A stretch of DNA of 64,000 bases from Naumannella cuiyingiana (GCF_013408305.1 NZ_JACBZS010000001.1:2666001-2730000); one strand, 5' to 3'; numbered from the stretch's first letter, positions 51,464 to 60,422 are shown. Notes: generated from the sequence alone by a model not told the origin. Program-made: numbers and translations.

Positions 51464-52719
51464 GCCAGCCGCCCCCGGGGCCGCCCGGCCCGTACCAGCA
51501 ACCCGCGTGGCGCCCGCCGGCGCCCACCGGTCCCGGCCCGCGCCCGGATCTGTCGGCGGGCCACCGCCCGGATACCACGCCGGGCGCCGCGACGCGCTGG
51601 GCGCCACCGACCGCGGCGCCCCGGGCGGCGTCGGCGCGCACCGGCCGCGCGGTGCTGGCCACCGCGATCGTCACCGCACTCGTGGTGGGCAGTGCCGCCG
51701 GAGCCGGCGGCGCCTGGTGGGGTGCCCGGACGGCGGCCGACCAACAGACCGTGCAGCCGGCGCTGCAGCCCGCACCGCAAGAACCGGTCCCGCCGCCCGC
51801 GGAGCCGGGCAGCGTGACCGACATCGCGGGCCGCATCCTGCCCAGCACCGTCGTCATCGAGCTCGGATCCGGGGGCACCGGCTCGGGCTTCGTGATCGAC
51901 GAGCAGGGCCTGATCATGACCAACAACCACGTGATCGCGGGCGCGCGCGGCGGCAACATCGAGGTCGTCTTCGACGACGGGAGCAGGGCGCAGGCCAGCG
52001 TGGTCGGCGGCAGCCCGAGCTACGACATCGCGGTGATCCGTGTCGACGAGCGGCCCGAGGGCGGCCTCAAGGCGGTCAACCTGGGCGACCCGCGCAGCGT
52101 CCGGGTCGGGGACGGGGTGATCGCGGTCGGGGCCCCGCTCGGTCTCGGTGGCTCGGTGACCTCGGGCATCGTCTCGGCCGTCGACCGACCGGTCGCCGTG
52201 GGCGGCGGCGAGGGCGGCAACGGCAGCGGCGAGGGCCAGGCGTACCTGGATGCGATCCAGACCGATGCGGCGATCAACCCGGGCAACTCCGGCGGGCCGC
52301 TGGTCGACACGGCGGGCCGGGTGATCGGGGTGAACTCGGCGATCCTCAGCCTGGGCGGGGGCGGCGAACGCCAGGGCGGCAGCATCGGCGTCGGCTTCGC
52401 GATCCCGATCAACCAGGCCAGCGCGATCGCCGACGAACTGATCCGGACCGGCCGGTCGAGCTATCCGGTGATCGGCGCGCAGGTGCAGACCGCGGACGAC
52501 GGTTCCGGGGTCGTGCTGAGCACCGTCACGGCCGGGGGACCGGCCGCCGACGCGGGGCTGAGCAGCGGCGATGTGGTGACCACGGTCGACGGCCGCCCCG
52601 TCACCGAGATGGTCGAACTGATCGTGCGGGTACGCAGCAAACGGCCCGGGGAGCAGATCGTGCTCGGCGTCAAGGGCCGCGGCGACGTCTCGGTCACCCT
52701 CGGCGCGGTCCGGGAGTGA
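51460..52719 (+). CDS. htrA: HtrA/DegP-type serine protease
   Basis: A 419-residue S1C protease: a proline-rich cytosolic head (1-60), one membrane helix (about 67-90), a trypsin-like domain with H157 (MTNNHVIAG), D189 (SYDIAVIRV) and S277 (PGNSGGPLV), and one PDZ domain (about 330-415, VIGAQVQTADDGSGVVLSTV). It degrades or refolds damaged envelope proteins and is normally in the SigE regulon. The GTG 51460 overlaps the previous stop (GTGA). Confidence 0.95.
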   Translation: MSQPPPGPPGPYQQPAWRPPAPTGPGPRPDLSAGHRPDTTPGAATRWAPPTAAPRAASARTGRAVLATAIVTALVVGSAAGAGGAWWGARTAADQQTVQPALQPAPQEPVPPPAEPGSVTDIAGRILPSTVVIELGSGGTGSGFVIDEQGLIMTNNHVIAGARGGNIEVVFDDGSRAQASVVGGSPSYDIAVIRVDERPEGGLKAVNLGDPRSVRVGDGVIAVGAPLGLGGSVTSGIVSAVDRPVAVGGGEGGNGSGEGQAYLDAIQTDAAINPGNSGGPLVDTAGRVIGVNSAILSLGGGGERQGGSIGVGFAIPINQASAIADELIRTGRSSYPVIGAQVQTADDGSGVVLSTVTAGGPAADAGLSSGDVVTTVDGRPVTEMVELIVRVRSKRPGEQIVLGVKGRGDVSVTLGAVRE

Positions 52720-52742
52720 GCCGCCCGGCCGGGGGATTGGCA

Positions 52743-52748
52743 TAGGCT
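52743..52748 (+). promoter_or_regulatory. Leaderless-type -10 box of tatB
   Basis: TAGGCT lies 7 nt before ATG 52756, implying tatB has its own promoter separate from htrA. Confidence 0.55.
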
Positions 52749-52755
52749 TGCGCGC

Positions 52756-53394
52756 ATGAGTGTCGGGCCGTTCGAGATCGCCGTGCTGGCGATCCTCGCG
52801 GTCGTGTTGTTCGGGCCGGAGAAGCTGCCGGAATTCGCCCGCAAGGCCGCGCGGGTCCTGCGCTATGTGCGAGGCATCGCCAACGATGCGACCGGTCAAC
52901 TGCGCCGCGAGCTCGGCCCGGAGTACGCCGACCTGGACCTGCGCGATCTGAATCCCAAGGCGTTCGTCCGCAAGCATCTGCTCGAAGACGTCGAACCGAT
53001 CATTGCCGACGTCAAGCGTGACGTGAACGAGGCCGGGCGGATGACCCGCACGGAGTCCGACGGGGTACGCAGCGCCCTCGGCGCCGCGAAGCGGAACGGC
53101 TCGGCCGAACCGAAGCAGACCGAACCGAAGCAGACCGAACCGGAACTGGCCGAACCGAAGCAGGGCGAACCGGAACAGCGAGACGAGCAGGCGAAGAAAC
53201 AGACCATCGGCGAGGCGCTGTTCTCCCCGGCACCGGGCTCGGCGACGGCGGCCGCATCGGTGACCGCCGCCGGCACCAGCGTGCTCGCCGACACCGGCAC
53301 GGTCACCGTGGTCGAGGCTGGTGCCGGTGAATCGGTCGCCGCGGACGAGGCCGGAACCCTGGCCGCCTCGCCGTGGGACACCGAGGCGACCTGA
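52756..53394 (+). CDS. tatB: Twin-arginine translocase subunit TatB
   Basis: A 212-residue TatB: membrane helix with FEIAVLAILAVVLFGPEKLPEFARKAARVLRYVRG, the FGPEKLP hinge, an amphipathic helix, then a long low-complexity tail. The tail includes repeated EPKQT units near residues 118-135. It receives folded twin-arginine substrates together with TatC (not in the window). Position after htrA agrees with Rv1224. Confidence 0.92.
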   Translation: MSVGPFEIAVLAILAVVLFGPEKLPEFARKAARVLRYVRGIANDATGQLRRELGPEYADLDLRDLNPKAFVRKHLLEDVEPIIADVKRDVNEAGRMTRTESDGVRSALGAAKRNGSAEPKQTEPKQTEPELAEPKQGEPEQRDEQAKKQTIGEALFSPAPGSATAAASVTAAGTSVLADTGTVTVVEAGAGESVAADEAGTLAASPWDTEAT

Positions 53395-53397
53395 TCC

Positions 53398-54570
53398 TCA
53401 GCGACCCACCGGGCTGAGGCCGAGCTGACGACCGGCAAGATTGCGGCCGCGCGAATCGATCCGCGTCGCCAGGTCCGCCAGCGCGGCCGAGGACGGATGC
53501 CCGGGCTCGCCGACGACGGGCGAGCCGGCATCGCCGCCCTCGCGCAGCGCCTGATCGAGCGGCACCCGGGCGATCACCTCGATCGGGTAGCCGAGGCGGC
53601 GGCTGAGCGTACCCGCGACCTCGTCGCCGCCGCCGGAGCCGAACAGCTCGTGCCGGTGCGCCTCACCGCAGTGCGGACAGGTGGTCTCCAGGTACGCCAT
53701 GTTCTCGACCACCCCGATCACCCGCTGGTTCATCATCGACGCCATGGTGCCCGCGCGCTCGGCGACCTCGGCGGCGGCCTGCTGCGGGGTGGTGACGACC
53801 AACACCTCGGCATTGGGCAGCTTCTGGCCGACGGAGATCTGCACATCGCCGGTGCCGGGCGGCAGGTCGAGCAGCAGATAGTCCAGGTCGCCCCAGTAGA
53901 CGTCGGCGAGCATCTGCTGCAGCGCGCGGTCCAGGATCGGGCCGCGCCAGGCGACGACCTGGTCGCGGCGCGGCTTCAGCATGCCGATGGAGATCACCTT
54001 CAGGCCGAGCGCCGGGACCGGCATGATCATGTCGTCGACGCTGGTCGGGCGGGAGTCGCCGACGCCGAGCATCGTCGGGATCGAGTGCCCGTAGATGTCG
54101 GCGTCGAGCACGCCCACGGTACGCCCGGCGGCAGCGAGCGACAGCGCCAGGTTGACGGTCACCGAGGACTTGCCGACCCCGCCCTTGCCCGAGGCGATCG
54201 CGATCACCCGGGTCAGCGAATCGGGCCTGGCGAACGGGATCTCCCGGTCGTTGCCGGGGCCACGCAACTGCTCTTTCAGCGCGGCGCGCTGCTCGTCGTC
54301 CATCACACCGAAGTCGACCGACACCGCACCGGTACCGGCGACGCCGGCCACGGCCGCGGTCACGTCGCGGGTCAGGGTGTCGCGCATCGGGCAGCCGGCG
54401 ACGGTCAGCAAGATGCCGACCCGGACCGAGGAGTCCGCGGCGATGTCGACGGACTTCAGCATCCCGATCTCGGTGATCGGGCGGCGGATCTCGGGGTCCT
54501 GGACGCCGCTCAGCGCCTTCTCGATGGCGGGCAGCAGCGGATGGTCGGGACTGGTGGACTGCACGGACAT
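53398..54570 (-). CDS. mrp: Mrp/NBP35 family Fe-S carrier ATPase
   Basis: A 390-residue P-loop ATPase. An N-terminal DUF59/MIP18 domain (about 8-90, ALSGVQDPEIRRPITEIGM, VAGCPMRD) precedes the deviant Walker A GKGGVGKSSVTVNLALSLAAAG near residue 128, DADIYGHSIP, LDLPPGTGDVQ and the CPHC metal-binding pair near 305. It carries or inserts iron-sulfur clusters. ATG 54570 is preceded by a TAGGGT box; upstream codons in frame are unsupported. Corresponds to Rv1229c. Confidence 0.94.
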   Translation of the reverse strand: MSVQSTSPDHPLLPAIEKALSGVQDPEIRRPITEIGMLKSVDIAADSSVRVGILLTVAGCPMRDTLTRDVTAAVAGVAGTGAVSVDFGVMDDEQRAALKEQLRGPGNDREIPFARPDSLTRVIAIASGKGGVGKSSVTVNLALSLAAAGRTVGVLDADIYGHSIPTMLGVGDSRPTSVDDMIMPVPALGLKVISIGMLKPRRDQVVAWRGPILDRALQQMLADVYWGDLDYLLLDLPPGTGDVQISVGQKLPNAEVLVVTTPQQAAAEVAERAGTMASMMNQRVIGVVENMAYLETTCPHCGEAHRHELFGSGGGDEVAGTLSRRLGYPIEVIARVPLDQALREGGDAGSPVVGEPGHPSSAALADLATRIDSRGRNLAGRQLGLSPVGR

Positions 54571-54577
54571 GCGCTCA

Positions 54578-54583
54578 ACCCTA
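54578..54583 (-). promoter_or_regulatory. Leaderless-type -10 box of mrp
   Basis: Minus-strand TAGGGT lies 7 nt before the mrp ATG; it falls within the 3' end of the DUF1003 gene region. Confidence 0.5.
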
Positions 54584-55117
54584 CGCGGTCGGCGACCCCC
54601 GCTCGGCCTCGGCTTCGGCGCGCTCCTCGGCGAGGGCGTCGCGCAGCTCGCGGCGGATGAACTCACGGGTGGCGAGTTCGCCGACGTTCATCCGGACCGA
54701 CGCGATCTCGCGGGCCAGGAAGTCCATGTCCGCGCGACTCTGCGCGGCCTGGCGGCGGTCGGCCTCGACCGCGATCCGGTCGCGGGCCTCCTGCCGGTTC
54801 TGGGCCAACAGGATCAGCGGGGCCGCATAGGAGGCCTGCAGCGACAACAGCAACGTCAGGAAGATGAAGGGGAAGGGGTCGACCCGCAGCGGCTCGGGCG
54901 CCAGGGTGTTCCACAGGATCCAGATGATGATGATCACCGTCATCCAGAGCAGGAACTGCGGCGTACCCATGAACCGGGCGAATCCCTCGGCGAACTGCCC
55001 GAACGCATCGCTGTCCAGCCGCAGCCGGGGCAGCCGACGGCGCTGCGTACCGGGGGTGTTCAGCCGGTCGCGCGCGATGCGCTCGCGGCGCGCGCGATCC
55101 TCGTCACGATCGGCCAC
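54581..55117 (-). CDS. DUF1003 membrane protein
   Basis: A 178-residue protein with two membrane helices (about residues 54-72 and 83-104) in the typical FARFMGTPQFLLWMTVIIIIWILWNTL...PFPFIFLTLLLSLQASYAAPLILLAQNRQ block, followed by a charged coiled coil. DUF1003 proteins have no proven function. GTG 55117 follows GGAGGTGA. It overlaps the upstream MgtE-like gene by 14 nt, so the two are likely partners, perhaps in cation handling. Confidence 0.87.
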   Translation of the reverse strand: MADRDEDRARRERIARDRLNTPGTQRRRLPRLRLDSDAFGQFAEGFARFMGTPQFLLWMTVIIIIWILWNTLAPEPLRVDPFPFIFLTLLLSLQASYAAPLILLAQNRQEARDRIAVEADRRQAAQSRADMDFLAREIASVRMNVGELATREFIRRELRDALAEERAEAEAERGSPTA

Positions 55118-56399
55118 TGTTCACCTCCGCGGTGTCGGGTTCGGTGGCGGGCTCGGGCTCGAGGCCGTCCAGGCCGCGCCCGCGCCAGTCCTCGGGCAGC
55201 ATGTGATCCAGCACGTCGTCGACGGTGACCGCGCCGAGCAGCCGGTTGTCCTCGTCGACGACGGGCGCGTTGACCAGGTTGTAGGTCGCGAAGTACCGGC
55301 TGACGTAGGGCAGTTCCTCGCCCGCCGAGAGCGGCTCCAGGTCGGAGTCGATCAGCTCCGAGACCAGCGTCGAGGGCGGTTCGCGCAGCAGTCGTTGGAT
55401 GTGCACCCCGCCGAGGAACCGGCCGGTCGGCACCTCCAGCGGCGAACGGCAGACATAGACCATGCCGGCCAGCGCGGGAGTCAGCTCCTCGTTGCGGACC
55501 AACGCCAGCGCATCCGCGACGCGGGCATCGGCCGGGAGGATCACCGGCTCGGTGGTCATCATGCCGCCCGCGGTCTCGTCCGCGTAGGCCATCAACTGAC
55601 GGACCGTCTCCGCGTCGGTGCGTTCCATCCGGGCGAGCAGTTGCTCGGCGATGTCCGGCGCGAGCTCCTTGATCAGGTCGGCCGCGTCGTCGGGGTCCAT
55701 CTCGCCCAGGATGTCGGCGGCCCGCTCGGCATCGAGCAGCGAGATCAACTGCACCTGCTCGTCCTCCGGCAGCTCCTCCAGCGCGTCGGCCAGGGTCTCG
55801 TCCGCGAGCGCCTCGACGACCTTGGCGCGCCGTCCGGGCTCCATGTCGTGCAGCTTGCGCGCGACATCGGCGGCGTGCATGTCCTCGAGCTCGGCGAGCA
55901 GTTGCTCGTTGCCGCGACCGCCGCTGGCCAGCCCGGTCAGCTCGGACCAGTCCGCGATCACCACATGTTCGCGACGACGGAAGGCCGGGCGACGGGCGAC
56001 CGCCACGAGGGCCGCCTCGGCCAGCTCCCATTCCCGGTTGCGGATCGCCTTCATCGCCACATCGCGGATCCGGTAGCGACCCTCGTGGCCGCGCCAGCCG
56101 ACCTCGCGGTCGAACAGGTCCTCGACCACGAGCGTCTCGGTGTCGCGGCGGGAGAAGCGGCGGGTGTTGATCACTCCGGTGGTGGCGACCTGGGCGGCGT
56201 CGATCGCGGAGACCCGCTGGATCGAGATGAAGATCTGCTGGCGGGCGAACAACTCGACCAGCAGCCCGCGGACGCGCGGCGCGCCGGTGCGACCGATCTG
56301 CACCACGACATCGCGGACCTTGCCGAGCTTGTCGCCGTCGGGGTCGACGACGGGCAGCCCGCGGATGCGGGAGATGAACACCGAGGTCGTCATGGTCAC
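55104..56399 (-). CDS. Soluble MgtE-like protein (PRC-barrel, MgtE N domain, CBS pair)
   Basis: A 431-residue protein in three parts: a PRC-barrel-like start (FISRIRGLPVVDPDGDKLGKVRDVVVQIG) and a second barrel region, an MgtE N-terminal helical domain (about 205-295, AADVARKLHDMEPGRRAKVVEALAD), and two CBS motifs (about 300-420, MMTTEPVILPADARVADAL). The five-helix channel part of true MgtE is absent, so it is a cytosolic Mg sensor-like protein; Rv1232c is similar. GTG 56399 is chosen since a TACGCT box lies 6 nt upstream; ATG 56393 is two codons later. Confidence 0.85.
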   Translation of the reverse strand: MTMTTSVFISRIRGLPVVDPDGDKLGKVRDVVVQIGRTGAPRVRGLLVELFARQQIFISIQRVSAIDAAQVATTGVINTRRFSRRDTETLVVEDLFDREVGWRGHEGRYRIRDVAMKAIRNREWELAEAALVAVARRPAFRRREHVVIADWSELTGLASGGRGNEQLLAELEDMHAADVARKLHDMEPGRRAKVVEALADETLADALEELPEDEQVQLISLLDAERAADILGEMDPDDAADLIKELAPDIAEQLLARMERTDAETVRQLMAYADETAGGMMTTEPVILPADARVADALALVRNEELTPALAGMVYVCRSPLEVPTGRFLGGVHIQRLLREPPSTLVSELIDSDLEPLSAGEELPYVSRYFATYNLVNAPVVDEDNRLLGAVTVDDVLDHMLPEDWRGRGLDGLEPEPATEPDTAEVNSGRS

Positions 56400-56405
56400 C
56401 GCGGC

Positions 56406-56411
56406 AGCGTA
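56406..56411 (-). promoter_or_regulatory. Leaderless-type -10 box of the MgtE-like gene
   Basis: Minus-strand TACGCT lies 6 nt before GTG 56399. Confidence 0.45.
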
Positions 56412-56487
56412 CCTCGCGGGTACGGTACGCCCAGATCGCGCCATGATGGGTAGATTGATCCCTCAGACAACAGCTCGGGAGGCACGC

Positions 56488-56994
56488 ATGTCGCTCAACC
56501 AGCCCCGTCAGCTCGGTTCGCTCTTCGAGCTGGAGTTCCCGCAGTCGGTCGGGATCTACGACAAGTACGAACAGGCCCAGGAGGCGGTCGATTTCCTGGC
56601 CGACGAGAAGTTTCCGGTGCAGAACCTGGCCATCGTCGGCACGGAGCTGAAGTCCGTCGAGCGCGTGCTCAGCCGGAAGAGCTGGGGGAGTGTGATCCAG
56701 CAGGGCATCATCAGCGGGATCGGTACCGGCCTGCTGGTCGGCCTGGTGATGATGATCTTCGGCGAGCCGGCGCAACTGCTGGCCATCCTGCTCACCGCGT
56801 TGGGCATCGGCATCGTGATCGGGCTGGTCTTCGCGGTGATCGGTTACGCCATGTCCGGCGGCAAGCGGGACTTCAACTCGGTCAGCCAGATCGTCGCCAC
56901 GAAATATGAGGTGCTGAGCGAGCACAAGGTCGCCCAGCAGGCGCGGGATCTGCTGAACTCCCGCCCGGGCGCCCGGGCCGCGCAGTTCGAGTGA
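56488..56994 (+). CDS. General stress protein 17M-like (YflT) membrane protein
   Basis: A 168-residue protein: an N-terminal YflT/GSP17M domain (SVGIYDKYEQAQEAVDFLADEKFPVQNLAIVGTELKSVE) followed by two membrane helices (about residues 70-92 and 95-118), with a glycine-rich first helix, and a conserved C-terminal helix. The family appears in general stress regulons; the molecular role is unknown. GGGAGG precedes ATG 56488. It is convergent with pepP, ending at its stop. Confidence 0.83.
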   Translation: MSLNQPRQLGSLFELEFPQSVGIYDKYEQAQEAVDFLADEKFPVQNLAIVGTELKSVERVLSRKSWGSVIQQGIISGIGTGLLVGLVMMIFGEPAQLLAILLTALGIGIVIGLVFAVIGYAMSGGKRDFNSVSQIVATKYEVLSEHKVAQQARDLLNSRPGARAAQFE

Positions 56995-58461
56995 TCAGTC
57001 GCCGGCGAGCAGCGGCGCCATCCAGGCCTCGACCTCGTCGGCTCGCCGGGGCAGCGCGGCCGACAGGTTCTCGTTGCCGTCGTCGGTGATCAGGATGTCG
57101 TCCTCGATCCGCACCCCGATGCCGCGCAGTTCCTCGGGCACCAGCAGATCGTTGGCCCGCAGGTAGATACCGGGCTCGACGGTGATGATCATGCCGGGTG
57201 CCAGGGTGCCCTCGCGGTAGTTCTCGTTGCGGGCCTGAGCGCAGTCGTGCACGTCGATGCCCAGATGGTGGGAGGTGCCGTGCACCATCCAGCGCCGGTG
57301 CTGGCCGCCGGTGGTCTTGTCCAGCGACTCCTCGGCGCTGACCGGCAACAGACCCCACTCGGCCAGGTGCCGGGCGATCACGGCGATCGCGGCGTTGTGC
57401 ACATCGGCGAACTTCGCCCCCGGCACCGCGGCCGCGATGCCGGCCTCCTGGGCCTCCAGCACGGCGTCGTAGACCTTGCGCTGGGCCTCGGTGAAGTGGC
57501 CGTTGATCGGAAGGGTACGCGTGACGTCAGCCGTGTAGAGCGAATCCAGCTCCACGCCGGCATCGATCAGCAGCAGGTCGCCGTCGCGTACCTCACCGTC
57601 GTTGCGGATCCAGTGCAGGGTGTTGGCATGATCACCGGCGGCGGCGATCGTGCTGTAGCCGGCGTCGTTGCCGACGTGGCGCGCGTGCAGCCCGAAGATG
57701 CCCTCGACCCAACGCTCCCCACGGCCCCGGCGGACCGCCTCGGGCAGGTCCGCGACGACAGCGGCGAAGCCCTGCGCGGTCTGCTCGCACGCCTCGCGCA
57801 TCTGCTCGACCTCGAAGTCGTCCTTGATCAACCGCGCCTCGCTGAGCGCGACCTGCAGCTCGGTGTCGGTATCGCTGTCGGCGCTGTGGCGGATCTCGTC
57901 CACCAGTGCGGTGATGTCGGGATCGGCATCGCGCAGCACCCGCACGCGTACCGCATCGGCGTTCTTCTCCAGGGCCGTGCGCAGCTCGTCGATCGGCGCC
58001 GTCGGCAGCCCGGTCATCGTGGTCATCTCCTCCAGCGACTCGCGCTGGCCGACCCACATCTCGCCGTAGCGGGCATCGGCGTAGAACTCCTCGGCATCGC
58101 GCGGGGCGCGCGGCTTGAAGTAGAGCGTGGCCTCGTGGCCGTCGTCGCTCGGCTCCAGCACCAGCACGGCGTCGGGCTCCCGGTCGGCGCCGAGGCCGGT
58201 CAGCCAGGCGAACGCAGAATGCGGCCGGAAGCTGAAGTCGGTGTCGTTGGAGCGGACCTTCAGGCCGCCCGCCGGGATCACCAGGCGCTCGCCGGCGAAC
58301 TGCTCGGCCAGCCGTTCGCGGCGCGGCGCGGTGTGCGCGGCCGCGGGAAGTTCGGTGACCGCGGATGAGTCGTAGTCCGCCCAGCCGGTGGGGATGAACG
58401 CCTTGAACGCCTCGGAGAAGGGGGTCTGGCGGTTCGGGAGCTTCTGCTGCGGCTCGCTCAT
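56995..58461 (-). CDS. pepP: Xaa-Pro aminopeptidase (M24B)
   Basis: A 488-residue aminopeptidase P. The N-terminal creatinase-like domain (about 45-200) precedes the pita-bread domain with metal ligands in LLIDAGVELDSLYTADVTRTLPINGHFT, HGTSHHLGIDVHD, ITVEPGIYL and VRIEDDILIT. It cleaves the bond before proline in cytosolic peptides. ATG 58461; GGAGGTG lies a little far upstream (13 nt). Divergent from the GNAT-like gene. Confidence 0.94.
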   Translation of the reverse strand: MSEPQQKLPNRQTPFSEAFKAFIPTGWADYDSSAVTELPAAAHTAPRRERLAEQFAGERLVIPAGGLKVRSNDTDFSFRPHSAFAWLTGLGADREPDAVLVLEPSDDGHEATLYFKPRAPRDAEEFYADARYGEMWVGQRESLEEMTTMTGLPTAPIDELRTALEKNADAVRVRVLRDADPDITALVDEIRHSADSDTDTELQVALSEARLIKDDFEVEQMREACEQTAQGFAAVVADLPEAVRRGRGERWVEGIFGLHARHVGNDAGYSTIAAAGDHANTLHWIRNDGEVRDGDLLLIDAGVELDSLYTADVTRTLPINGHFTEAQRKVYDAVLEAQEAGIAAAVPGAKFADVHNAAIAVIARHLAEWGLLPVSAEESLDKTTGGQHRRWMVHGTSHHLGIDVHDCAQARNENYREGTLAPGMIITVEPGIYLRANDLLVPEELRGIGVRIEDDILITDDGNENLSAALPRRADEVEAWMAPLLAGD

Positions 58462-58517
58462 GACTGTGCGGACACCTCCGGTCGGGGCTGACTGACTGCC
58501 AAGGCATCATAGGCGTC

Positions 58518-59399
58518 GTGGACGTGTCGGCGGAGCTCGCGAAGGCGCGCGATGCCGATCGCATCGCGCGCCTCGGCCTCGCCGGTGAGGCAGCCGAGGT
58601 TGCCGCGCTGCTCGATCGGGCCGCCGAGGATGCCGACCTGCTGGCCGAGGTGGCGGACGCGGCGCGGGACCTGGCCGGCCGGGTCGGCGAGTTTCGCGAT
58701 CATGGGACGTTCGACCCGTGCCGCGGCGAGGAGGTCGCCGTGCTGGCCTTGCTGGCGACGGTCGATGCAGTACGCGCGGAGCACCGTGCCCGCGGCGTAC
58801 CCGATGACGTCTCGTGGGCCACGCTGGCCGATCTCGGCCAGCAGGTGGCGGTGCATCGGGCGACCTTCGGCGGCTTCGGGTTGCACACCCGCGACTGGCT
58901 GCGGGTGGCCTGGTCGGGCGGGCTGTACTGGCTCGGCCGGCTGCAGTTCGAGCTGCTGGATCGCGGTGGGGAGTGGTACCTGTCGGTGCACATCCCCGAA
59001 ACCGGGCCGCTGGGCCCCGATGTGGTCGATGCGTCGCTGGCGCGGGCGCGCGCCTTCTTCGCGACGCACTTCGACGACCACCGGCCGGCGGGCTTCCATT
59101 GCGCGAGCTGGCTGCTCGACCCGCGCCTGACCGAGGTGCTCGCCGAGTCGTCGAACATGGCCCGCTTCCAGCGGCGCTGGCGGCTCGAGCCCGGGGGTCG
59201 GGCGGCCAACGGCGAGGCGATCTTCTTCGTCTTCCGGCGCCGCGACGGCCCCGACCCGGCAACGCTGCCGCGGGACACGTCGCTGCAGCGCGCGATCGCC
59301 GATCACATCGCGGACGGCGGCCATTGGTACGTCCGCGACGGAACCATCGAACTCGACCCGGGCGACGATGCTGATCAACCAGCGAAGGGTGATCGATGA
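58518..59399 (+). CDS. GNAT-like acyltransferase-domain protein
   Basis: A 293-residue protein resembling the two-part 'acyltransferase domain' family (GNAT-like N and C domains): WLGRLQFEL, WYLSVHIPETGPLGPDVVDASLARARAFFATHF, FHCASWLLDPRLTEVLAESSNMARFQRRW. The last block is well conserved in this family. No substrate is known. The GTG 58518 is the only good start; the stop overlaps the phosphatase gene by 4 nt (ATGA). Confidence 0.72.
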   Translation: MDVSAELAKARDADRIARLGLAGEAAEVAALLDRAAEDADLLAEVADAARDLAGRVGEFRDHGTFDPCRGEEVAVLALLATVDAVRAEHRARGVPDDVSWATLADLGQQVAVHRATFGGFGLHTRDWLRVAWSGGLYWLGRLQFELLDRGGEWYLSVHIPETGPLGPDVVDASLARARAFFATHFDDHRPAGFHCASWLLDPRLTEVLAESSNMARFQRRWRLEPGGRAANGEAIFFVFRRRDGPDPATLPRDTSLQRAIADHIADGGHWYVRDGTIELDPGDDADQPAKGDR

Positions 59400-59965
59400 C
59401 CGACATCTATCTGGTACGCCACGGCCAGACCGAGTGGAGCGCAGACGGCCGGCACACCTCGACCACCGACCTGCCGCTGACCGCGGACGGCGAACGGGAG
59501 GCCGCCGATCTGCGGGGCCGGCTCGATCCGGCCGACTTCGGGCTGGTGCTGTCCTCCCCGCGCGCCCGGGCCCGGCGTACCGCGCAGATCGCGGGCTTCG
59601 ATCCGGACCGATTGGTCATCGACGACGATCTGGCCGAGTGGGCCTACGGCGACTACGAGGGCGTCACCAGCGCGAAGATCCGCGAGAGCGTGCCGGGCTG
59701 GACGATCTGGAGTCATCCCACGCCGGGTGGCGAGACCGCGGAGCAGGTGCGGGTGCGCTGCGAGCGGGTGATCTCCCGGGTCGAGGCGTCCGGGGTGGAG
59801 CGGGCCGTGCTGTTCGGGCACGGGCACGCCCTGCGTGCGCTCACCCTGACCTGGCTGGGACTGGATTTCGCGCTCGGCGACCGGTTCCCGCTGGAGACCG
59901 GGACGCTGAGTGTGCTCGGGCCCTACAAGGACGGGCGTGCGCTGCTGAGCTGGAACTCGCGCTGA
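59396..59965 (+). CDS. Histidine phosphatase family protein
   Basis: A 189-residue phosphoglycerate-mutase-like phosphatase: IYLVRHGQTEWSADGRHTS with the nucleophilic histidine at residue 9, LSSPRARARRTAQIAG, EWAYGDYEG, and GHGHALRAL with the second histidine near 142. It could act on sugar phosphates or phospho-nucleosides. Translationally coupled to the previous gene; its 3' end overlaps the DUF4267 gene on the other strand by 43 bases. Confidence 0.9.
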   Translation: MTDIYLVRHGQTEWSADGRHTSTTDLPLTADGEREAADLRGRLDPADFGLVLSSPRARARRTAQIAGFDPDRLVIDDDLAEWAYGDYEGVTSAKIRESVPGWTIWSHPTPGGETAEQVRVRCERVISRVEASGVERAVLFGHGHALRALTLTWLGLDFALGDRFPLETGTLSVLGPYKDGRALLSWNSR

Positions 59966-60366
59966 GCGCGCCGCTGGCGCAGCAACAAGATCCCGGTTGC
60001 GATCACCAGCGCCGCGGTCAGCGCGTGCACGAAGATCGCGGTCATCAGGTCGCCGCCGTGCAGCGCCACGTTCAGCGCGTCACCGGCAGGGATCGTGGCC
60101 ATCACGATCATCAGCACGCCGAGCGCGCGGCGATGCCCGGTCGCCAGCAGCGCGATGATTGCCAACCCGCTGGCCGGGTCGCGGATGCCCTTGACCTGGA
60201 AGTAGCCCTCCGCCGCCGGGACGACCGCGAAGCCGAATCCTGGCGCGATCGCCGACGGTGCGAACAGATAGGCCAGGCCGATCGCGCCGATGAACAACGC
60301 GCCGAGCACGGCCAGCGCGATCGGGGCCAGGCGGGAGATTCGTCCCGTGCGGGGTGTCCGGTCCAT
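59923..60366 (-). CDS. DUF4267 membrane protein
   Basis: A 147-residue protein with four membrane helices (about 14-36, 68-86, 88-106, 110-130) and the conserved YFQVKGIRDPASGLAIIALLATGHRRALG, as in DUF4267. The function is unknown. ATG 60366 is 6 nt after a TAGTTT box that overlaps the CTAGC/GCTAG operator, so the divergent TetR regulator probably represses it. Confidence 0.8.
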   Translation of the reverse strand: MDRTPRTGRISRLAPIALAVLGALFIGAIGLAYLFAPSAIAPGFGFAVVPAAEGYFQVKGIRDPASGLAIIALLATGHRRALGVLMIVMATIPAGDALNVALHGGDLMTAIFVHALTAALVIATGILLLRQRRAQREFQLSSARPSL

Positions 60367-60375
60367 ATCTAAAAA

Positions 60376-60388
60376 CTAGCACTGCTAG
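60376..60388. promoter_or_regulatory. CTAGC/GCTAG operator between DUF4267 and tetR genes
   Basis: CTAGC-ACT-GCTAG is a perfect 5-bp inverted repeat. It overlaps the minus-strand box TAGTTT (60373-60378) of the DUF4267 gene; another CGCTAG piece lies at 60401. Suitable for TetR binding to control both directions. Confidence 0.6.
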
Positions 60389-60416
60389 AATAGATGTCAA
60401 CGCTAGTGATCATTGT

Positions 60417-60422
60417 TAGGAT
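60417..60422 (+). promoter_or_regulatory. Leaderless-type -10 box of the tetR gene
   Basis: TAGGAT lies 6 nt before ATG 60429. Confidence 0.5.
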
